In this document: one piece after another, positions 7,033 through 11,305 of the stretch | Numbering within the stretch: position 1 is the first letter of the stretch | Layout of the letters: each line of letters starts with the position of its first letter | Assembly (NCBI GenBank): GCA_934203105.1 | Contig: CAKPYQ010000031.1 | Coordinates: 1 to 11,305 of the forward strand | DNA from: an uncultured Alphaproteobacteria bacterium | GTDB lineage: Bacteria > Pseudomonadota > Alphaproteobacteria > CAAHEQ01 > UBA3637 | DNA: 11,305 bases | Direction: 5' to 3' | Made by a program: the position numbers and the translations under genes | Notes under the pieces: generated by a model | What the model was told of the DNA's origin: nothing | The model's database searches: none | Seen by the model: only the letters and a program-made list of their open reading frames with translations

Positions 7033-7194
7033 ATGAAAGATTTATTTAAGTGGAGTGATTATACTATTAATACATCACATAGTTTAGCATCTATAAATAA
7101 ACAAGTTTATATGGTTATACAGGCACTTCCAAAAAAGGTTAAAGAATTAAACATAATAAAAATAATATCAAACAAGGAGAAACAATATGATTAA
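7033..7194 (+). CDS. Hypothetical small protein (53 aa) overlapping the Nudix start
   Basis: An ATG is preceded by a perfect AGGAGG (7017-7022), 10 bases upstream, and opens 53 codons ending in TAA at 7192-7194. The last eight bases overlap the Nudix gene start (7187), and the Nudix ribosome binding site lies inside this ORF, a classic arrangement for translational coupling. The product begins MKDLFKWSDYTINTSHS, has a central VYMVIQALPKKVKEL segment, and ends lysine/isoleucine-rich. No signal peptide or clear TM helix is seen. I do not recognise a family. It could be a complete small protein, for example a partner of the Nudix enzyme, or the remaining 5' end of a longer gene. The strong Shine-Dalgarno and the overlap argue that it is translated. 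Confidence 0.6.
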   Translation: MKDLFKWSDYTINTSHSLASINKQVYMVIQALPKKVKELNIIKIISNKEKQYD

Positions 7195-7642
7195 TTATGA
7201 AAGAGGTATTGAAGTGGTAGTTGGAACATATATTATCAATAATAACAATGATGTTTTACTATTTCAGTCGCCAAAATGGGATAATAAATGGACTATTTGT
7301 GGTGGTCATATAGAAGTTGGGGAAACTATTGAAGAAGCAACAAATAGAGAATTATTAGAAGAAACCGGGTTGAAAGTAAAAATACTTGATACATTATCTA
7401 TTGGGGAAAAATTTGCTCATCCACCCGAATTTAAGAGAGATGCTCATTTTATTTTCATTGATTCTATTGCTAATCTACTATCAGAAGATGAAACTGACAT
7501 TAATTTAGATGGTAAAGAATTAACTGATTATCATTGGTTTACTATAGATGAAGCATTGAAATTAACTAATATTGTAGATTCGTGCCATAATGGTTTGACC
7601 AAATTAAAAAATTATCTGTTGAGTAAAAAAGACAAAGAATAA
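7187..7642 (+). CDS. Nudix hydrolase
   Basis: Nudix enzymes hydrolyse nucleoside diphosphates linked to another moiety, using divalent metal bound by the Nudix box. A perfect box GX5EX7REUXEEXGU runs from G40 to L62 (G40, E46, R54, E55, E58, E59, G61), preceded by the usual KWTICGGHIE strand. The 151-residue length fits a single-domain enzyme. The substrate cannot be deduced: candidates include oxidised or noncanonical NTPs, ADP-ribose or other NDP-sugars. AAGGAG lies seven bases upstream of the ATG, which also overlaps the end of the 53-codon ORF. All three arginine codons are AGA and the gene is visibly more AT-rich than rlmH or the sec genes, suggesting horizontal acquisition. No terminator is seen after it. 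Confidence 0.92.
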   Translation: MINYERGIEVVVGTYIINNNNDVLLFQSPKWDNKWTICGGHIEVGETIEEATNRELLEETGLKVKILDTLSIGEKFAHPPEFKRDAHFIFIDSIANLLSEDETDINLDGKELTDYHWFTIDEALKLTNIVDSCHNGLTKLKNYLLSKKDKE

Positions 7643-7669
7643 TTGCCATAGTTGAAATTATAAATATCT

Positions 7670-7698
7670 TTGGTTTATGGACTGATTTCGGATAAATA
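7670..7698 (+). promoter_or_regulatory. Candidate promoter, near copy of the one before the giant gene
   Basis: TTGGTT (7670-7675), a 17-bp spacer, TAAATA (7693-7698). The segment GATAAATAATCT, followed shortly by TATAGT, is shared with the promoter at 8251-8291. The predicted transcription start is only a few bases before the ATG at 7711. Confidence 0.45.
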
Positions 7699-7710
7699 AT
7701 CTTATAGTGT

Positions 7711-7938
7711 ATGAGAAATAATGAATATGAATTTATATATTTTACAAAAATATCTATTAAGACGGATGAATCTCATACTCCTGATATTAGAGCGGCAAAA
7801 GTATTAGAAAAATATAATTGTAAAGTTACATATAAATTGACAACGGAGATTGTTCCCGTTGAAGTAAAGTCAGATAAGGATGTTTATATTGATAAATATG
7901 GAAATCAACGAACAAAAACAATTTGTCTTCGCGCATGA
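7711..7938 (+). CDS. Doubtful hypothetical ORF (75 aa)
   Basis: An ATG-initiated ORF of 75 codons with no ribosome binding site; a promoter-like -10 ends only 12 bases before the ATG, so a transcript would be almost leaderless. The product is hydrophilic and lysine/isoleucine-rich, with no motif I recognise. It overlaps the next ORF by 59 bases in another frame. Its first two arginine codons are AGA and its last two are CGN, so its 3' end may already lie in native sequence. It may be a real small gene of the AT-rich segment, a gene remnant, or chance. Confidence 0.3.
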   Translation: MRNNEYEFIYFTKISIKTDESHTPDIRAAKVLEKYNCKVTYKLTTEIVPVEVKSDKDVYIDKYGNQRTKTICLRA

Positions 7939-8230
7939 AATTATGCACGTGGCTTTTAACCATATTTTGCGCAGTAAAGGACGTAATCAGGGTTTATGGA
8001 ATATCTCAACGGATTCTGTTATTAATCAAATTTTGAAAAATGAAAAATTACCAATGACCGAGGGATGTGTTGATATTACTGAAGCCGTTAATCACTTAGC
8101 TGAAGAAATGTACGAAAAACTCTTGAAAAAGGAAGAACTGCACGACCAGAAAAAGGAGCAAAAGCAAGAGCGACAACAACCCCAATCCGTCGATGCTCAA
8201 CAGTTACAAGCTTCATCTGAGCAAAATTAA
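7880..8230 (+). CDS. Truncated DUF2201/VWA-like putative metallopeptidase fragment
   Basis: The start of this ORF resembles the core of the putative metallopeptidase domain found in front of VWA-like domains (DUF2201 type). It shows EQKQFVFAHEIMHVAFNH with a zinc-binding H19-E-x-x-H23, then LWNISTDSVINQIL (39-52) with a possible third ligand D45. In intact family members, as I recall them, some tens of residues precede HExxH, and a long C-terminal VWA-like domain follows. Here only about 18 residues precede it, and the protein ends after a K/E/Q-rich tail. Neither possible start (7880 or ATG at 7898) has a well-placed ribosome binding site. Arginine codons are CGN, unlike the Nudix gene. It is most likely a decayed or truncated gene, possibly cut by the AT-rich insertion. 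The domain call is from memory of the family. Confidence 0.55.
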   Translation: MFILINMEINEQKQFVFAHEIMHVAFNHILRSKGRNQGLWNISTDSVINQILKNEKLPMTEGCVDITEAVNHLAEEMYEKLLKKEELHDQKKEQKQERQQPQSVDAQQLQASSEQN

Positions 8231-8250
8231 CGTAAAAAATCAAAAAAACG

Positions 8251-8279
8251 TTGACAGGCGAAAATCAATCTGATAAATA
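8251..8279 (+). promoter_or_regulatory. Promoter of the giant surface-protein gene
   Basis: Consensus TTGACA (8251-8256), a 17-bp spacer, TAAATA (8274-8279). This is followed by TCTCTTATAGTTGTATAC and, further down, AAGGGG as ribosome binding site before the ATG at 8326. The leader would be about 40 bases. The -10 region is shared with the promoter-like segment at 7670-7698. Confidence 0.65.
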
Positions 8280-8325
8280 ATCTCTTATAGTTGTATACAT
8301 TCGTATTTATGTATAAGGGGAAAAA

Positions 8326-11305
8326 ATGTTTAAAAAAATCTTATTTAGCGCAGTGGCGCTTGGAATGATATTCAGTAATTCGGCAGCGTATGCTTTGCCA
8401 CAGGGAGGTAATTTAACGCCTCGTCAAGCATTATATAATTATGCGAAAACGGGGAATGTGTCGGCTCTTCAAGCAATGAAGAAACAAGGATTTTCAATTG
8501 ATTTGGCCGATGAAAAAGGAAACAGTGCATTATGTGAAGCGACTTGGCGTAAAGATAAAAACGCGGTCGCTTCATTGATTTCGGCGGGCGCAAATACGAA
8601 TGCGGCTTGTATGCAAAAGATACCGGCATCGTATAAGCAAGCGGTTGGATTTAAAAATGTGGGTCAAGTGGCGTCACAAAGTTCAATGCCGGCGCAAAAG
8701 GTAGGAGCAAGTAGTGCTGCGGGAGCCGGTGAAATCGGACTGAGTACGGGCGCGATGGTTGGCATCGGCGTCGGAACGGCTGCTGTGATAGGCGGCGGAA
8801 TTGCTTTGGTGGTTAATAATGAAGGATCCAGCAGTCATAAAAATAACTCGCAGGAAACGATATATTGTAATGATCACGGCATTATAAGTTCTATTACAGG
8901 TAAATGTCTTTGCACGGATGGCTATTCTGGTGAAAATTGCGAAATTGCACCAAACTTAACAAATGCATGTACGCCGGTTTCTTGTGGGCAACACGGTTTG
9001 TGTGAGACAGAAACGGGGACTTGTCTTTGTCGAGATGGGTATTCTGGAACGAATTGTGAAATTGCCCCGACAAGCAGCTGTACGACAACAGGATGTAGCG
9101 GACATGGAACTTGTAATTCCGAAACAGGAGTTTGTGTTTGTGTTACAGGCTGGACGGGAGCTTTATGTGAAAAGGCTTTATCTGGTGAAGTACTTTCCAG
9201 TTTCTGTGCAGAAAATATGTATGGAACGGCTCCGGATAATTGTGTCGCATGTCCGGCGCATTCAACTTCTTTGCTTGGAACACAAACAATTGCCGGATGT
9301 TTCTGCGATACCGGATACGTAAAGCAAGGCGATCAATGCGTTCCTCAACTTACATGCGGTGCGAACGCTCATCAAGAAAACGGTACTTGCGTTTGTAATG
9401 CAGGTTATGAGGGTGATCCGTTAATTGCCTGTGGTACAATTGAATTGACGTGTGGTGCGCACCAATTTCAACGGAATGGTAAATGCGTTTGTGAGGACGG
9501 TTATATTAAAGATAATAACGGTGTTTGTGTAGAAGCAGAGCCTACATTGATTGGAGAGACGATTGGGCAAACTTCTTTTTCTCAAATTCTCTATAACGAC
9601 ATAAATCCGATTGTGATTGTTAATGATCGACCCAGAAATGTCATTGCGATTCGAAACACGGCTTCCAGAACTTTGACAAACTATAACCGAACAATACAAA
9701 TTACTAATAACAGTCACGGAAATGTGTATGGTTTATATCAAAGCGGTTCAGATTTTTCAGATAATGGTGGAAAAATTATTATCAATAACGTAGGTGACGG
9801 TAATGTTTATGCTATGTATGCTGATAATGCTGGCGTTTGGGACATGTGCAACGGTTATTCCAAAGATGGCATAATTTCTATTTCTAATAAAGGCGATGGC
9901 GATGTTTATGGACTGTTCAGTTTGCAAAAGACCAGTATGCATAATGCTTGGGGTAGAAACGGTCTGTTGGAAATTAAAAATGTCGGTAATGGCAATGTAT
10001 ATGGTATATACGGTATAGACAAAGTTTATAATATTTATAATACAACGGGTACTTATAATGCTGTTATCAAAATTGAAAATGAAGGCACAGGAACGGCTTA
10101 TGGTTTATATAACCCAAGCGCAGAGGGCTTTGTTTATAACAGAAAGCTTGCCGAAGGACAACATAATACAATAGACTTGGTTAATAAGGGTAGTGGTAAA
10201 GCTATCGGTATTTATTCTGATGGAGGTACTGTTTATATGGGTGGTTTTATCAATATTGATAACCAATCAACCGGAGATGCTTATGGTATTTATGGGGGAG
10301 AGGGGACCACAATTAATATAGAACCGTCAGCCGTTATTAACATTAAAACGACTCAAAATGGCGGAAACGTATATGGTGTTTATTCGGGAGCTTATTCAAC
10401 AGTTAAAAACGAAGGGAAAATCATTATTGATGGTTCTGAAAATGCCTATGGCATTTATGTTGGAAAAGGATCTACGGTAATAAATACCGGAAAGATTCAA
10501 ATTAACAATTATTCCTATACAGAGGGCAATGCTTTTAGAAACTTCATACACTTTGCAGAAGAGGGGACGACAAGCAATACTTGCACAGCGCATCATGTGT
10601 TGAGTTACTGTCCTACAAACGGTGTTTGTGATTCTTGTTTTGATGGGTCTGATACACGTTATAGATTGACGGGATGCACCGATCCGGAAAACTATGTAAT
10701 GAGTGGAAATGCTTGCTATATGAGGAACAAAGGTCCGGGTTGTGATGGTCTTGCCGAACCGTTTGATGCTTGTCCAGATCATGCAATATGTACTTCTTGC
10801 CATAATAACAGTGTCAGAGCATATTACGGCATTGTCGGTTGTGAAGCGGGTTATGTTATGACTGGTACCGGCGGACATACGACACGCTGTGAACCGATCA
10901 GTTCTTTTACAGAAGGTGAGACATCAACGTCAAAATTTGTTAACGCCGGTGTTTTTGATGCTGCCGAAGCTCCGTTGCATATGACACCGCAAATGTCATT
11001 GGGAAAAGATGGACAATTTATGTCTGATGTTTCCATTTCCGGAACCGGAAAAGTTGATGCAAGCACGGTACAAAACGGATTTGATAGTACGTATGTTTTG
11101 GAAGATGCTTTTATAGCCCCGGATACAAGCAATTTATTTTTGCAATCCGATTCAGCGATGTTTGACGCAAGCTTGGCTGAAAACGGGCGCGACGTTGTTA
11201 TGCAAAAGAAAAACTTTACCGACTTGACGGGGAATAAATCGCTTGCCGGATTCTTGGAAGCGAACTATGCCGCCGGCAATAATGAAAACTTCTTTAACCG
11301 ATTAA
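8326..11305 (+). CDS. Giant modular secreted surface protein, autotransporter-like (3' end outside window)
   Basis: The frame opens at an ATG behind AAGGGG and stays open for 993 codons to the window edge. Order of parts: signal peptide (1-23, with AYA cleavage site); two ankyrin-like repeats (about 31-95, including DEKGNSALCEA and ASLISAGANTNA); a low-complexity linker; a glycine-rich hydrophobic segment (143-163); six cysteine modules (181-402), the first three matching EGF-like C-x-C-x2-G-[YW]-x-G-x2-C; nine G-x-[VA]-Y-G-[IL]-Y repeats (465-711), likely a beta-solenoid; a tandem cysteine module (762-855); and a Thr/Ser/Asp-rich part (860-993) like the region ahead of an autotransporter barrel. 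The barrel would be beyond the window, so the secretion route is inference. A role in adhesion or host contact is plausible but unproven. Promoter at 8251-8279. Confidence 0.88.
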   Translation, partial: MFKKILFSAVALGMIFSNSAAYALPQGGNLTPRQALYNYAKTGNVSALQAMKKQGFSIDLADEKGNSALCEATWRKDKNAVASLISAGANTNAACMQKIPASYKQAVGFKNVGQVASQSSMPAQKVGASSAAGAGEIGLSTGAMVGIGVGTAAVIGGGIALVVNNEGSSSHKNNSQETIYCNDHGIISSITGKCLCTDGYSGENCEIAPNLTNACTPVSCGQHGLCETETGTCLCRDGYSGTNCEIAPTSSCTTTGCSGHGTCNSETGVCVCVTGWTGALCEKALSGEVLSSFCAENMYGTAPDNCVACPAHSTSLLGTQTIAGCFCDTGYVKQGDQCVPQLTCGANAHQENGTCVCNAGYEGDPLIACGTIELTCGAHQFQRNGKCVCEDGYIKDNNGVCVEAEPTLIGETIGQTSFSQILYNDINPIVIVNDRPRNVIAIRNTASRTLTNYNRTIQITNNSHGNVYGLYQSGSDFSDNGGKIIINNVGDGNVYAMYADNAGVWDMCNGYSKDGIISISNKGDGDVYGLFSLQKTSMHNAWGRNGLLEIKNVGNGNVYGIYGIDKVYNIYNTTGTYNAVIKIENEGTGTAYGLYNPSAEGFVYNRKLAEGQHNTIDLVNKGSGKAIGIYSDGGTVYMGGFINIDNQSTGDAYGIYGGEGTTINIEPSAVINIKTTQNGGNVYGVYSGAYSTVKNEGKIIIDGSENAYGIYVGKGSTVINTGKIQINNYSYTEGNAFRNFIHFAEEGTTSNTCTAHHVLSYCPTNGVCDSCFDGSDTRYRLTGCTDPENYVMSGNACYMRNKGPGCDGLAEPFDACPDHAICTSCHNNSVRAYYGIVGCEAGYVMTGTGGHTTRCEPISSFTEGETSTSKFVNAGVFDAAEAPLHMTPQMSLGKDGQFMSDVSISGTGKVDASTVQNGFDSTYVLEDAFIAPDTSNLFLQSDSAMFDASLAENGRDVVMQKKNFTDLTGNKSLAGFLEANYAAGNNENFFNRL
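8866..9531 (+). repeat. Six EGF-like/cysteine modules within the giant protein
   Basis: Residues 181-402. Modules 1-3 share a C-x-C-x(2)-G-[YW]-[ST]-G-x(2)-C ending typical of EGF-like domains (for example GTCLCRDGYSGTNCE). Modules 4-6 are longer or shorter variants with a C-x-C-x(2)-G-Y core. The bases are diverged, so these are old repeats at protein level rather than recent DNA duplications. Confidence 0.8.
9718..10458 (+). repeat. Nine-copy VYG(I/L)Y protein repeat, probable beta-solenoid
   Basis: Residues 465-711. The motif G-x-[VA]-[YI]-[GA]-[ILMV]-[YF] begins at residues 465, 492, 525, 556, 589, 624, 650, 680 and 705, a period of 25-35 residues. The last copy has E for the leading G. 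Most copies are preceded by I-x-I-x-N-x-G. Regular hydrophobic and Asn/Gly spacing of this kind fits a right-handed beta-helix passenger. Confidence 0.8.
10609..10890 (+). repeat. Tandem cysteine module after the solenoid
   Basis: Residues 762-797 and 816-855 are two copies of C-P-x(4)-C-x-S-C, followed by R-x-Y, then G-C, then Y-V-M-[ST]-G and a closing C. It separates the repeat region from the C-terminal linker. Confidence 0.65.

Noticed and set aside
6754..8330. Possible attachment-site duplication of the tRNA-Pro 3' end flanking the AT-rich segment
   Set aside because: I looked for a second copy of the T-arm/acceptor sequence downstream and saw none; no integrase gene is present in the window.
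8372..11132. Several minus-strand ORFs of 60-160 codons, and a plus-strand one at 8963-9322
   Set aside because: All lie inside the continuous frame of the giant surface protein, whose modules and repeats show that its own frame is the coding one.
1..11305. CRISPR array, insertion sequence or transposase
   Set aside because: No regularly spaced identical DNA repeats and no transposase or integrase motifs were found; the repeats present are diverged protein-level repeats.

Overview
The window looks like a chromosomal segment of an AT-rich, probably host-associated alphaproteobacterium. The support is a compact yajC-secD-secF operon with a short (525 aa) SecD, an RlmH of proteobacterial type, a tRNA with an encoded CCA end, and large secreted cysteine-rich/EGF-like proteins of the kind seen in gut-dwelling, low-GC Alphaproteobacteria. 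The class assignment is inference from gene character; no 16S rRNA gene or other phylogenetic marker is present.

Layout. (1) 1-1629: the 3' part of a very cysteine-rich, probably exported protein, closed by a bidirectional terminator. (2) 1785-2006 (-): a tiny ferredoxin:thioredoxin reductase catalytic-domain protein, divergent from rlmH (2135-2596, +), with two back-to-back promoters between them. (3) 2669-5631 (-): the yajC-secD-secF operon encoding the accessory part of the Sec translocon, convergent with rlmH across a second bidirectional terminator. (4) 5832-6704 (+): a PHP-type histidinol-phosphatase-like phosphoesterase, then tRNA-Pro(GGG) at 6754-6830 with its own promoter and terminator. 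(5) About 6880-7900: a strongly AT-rich stretch with AGA-biased arginine codons, holding an unreported 53-codon ORF that overlaps the start of a Nudix hydrolase gene, followed by a poorly supported ORF. It looks like acquired DNA next to a tRNA gene. (6) 7880-8230: what appears to be a truncated piece of a DUF2201/VWA-like putative metallopeptidase. (7) 8326 to the right edge: a giant ORF (993 codons visible, no stop) encoding a secreted multidomain surface protein: signal peptide, ankyrin-like repeats, a glycine-rich hydrophobic segment, six EGF-like modules, a nine-copy G-x-[V/A]-Y-G-[I/L]-Y repeat, a tandem cysteine module, and a region resembling the linker before an autotransporter barrel. 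The barrel itself would lie outside the window.

How it fits together. Housekeeping functions (Sec export, ribosome modification, tRNA) occupy the middle. Both ends carry exported, disulfide-rich surface proteins that would depend on Sec export and on extracytoplasmic disulfide formation. The most unusual items are the modular giant protein at the right edge, the hidden small ORF/Nudix pair, the near-identical promoter segment present twice (before 7711 and before 8326), and the solitary FTR-like protein with two extra cysteines.
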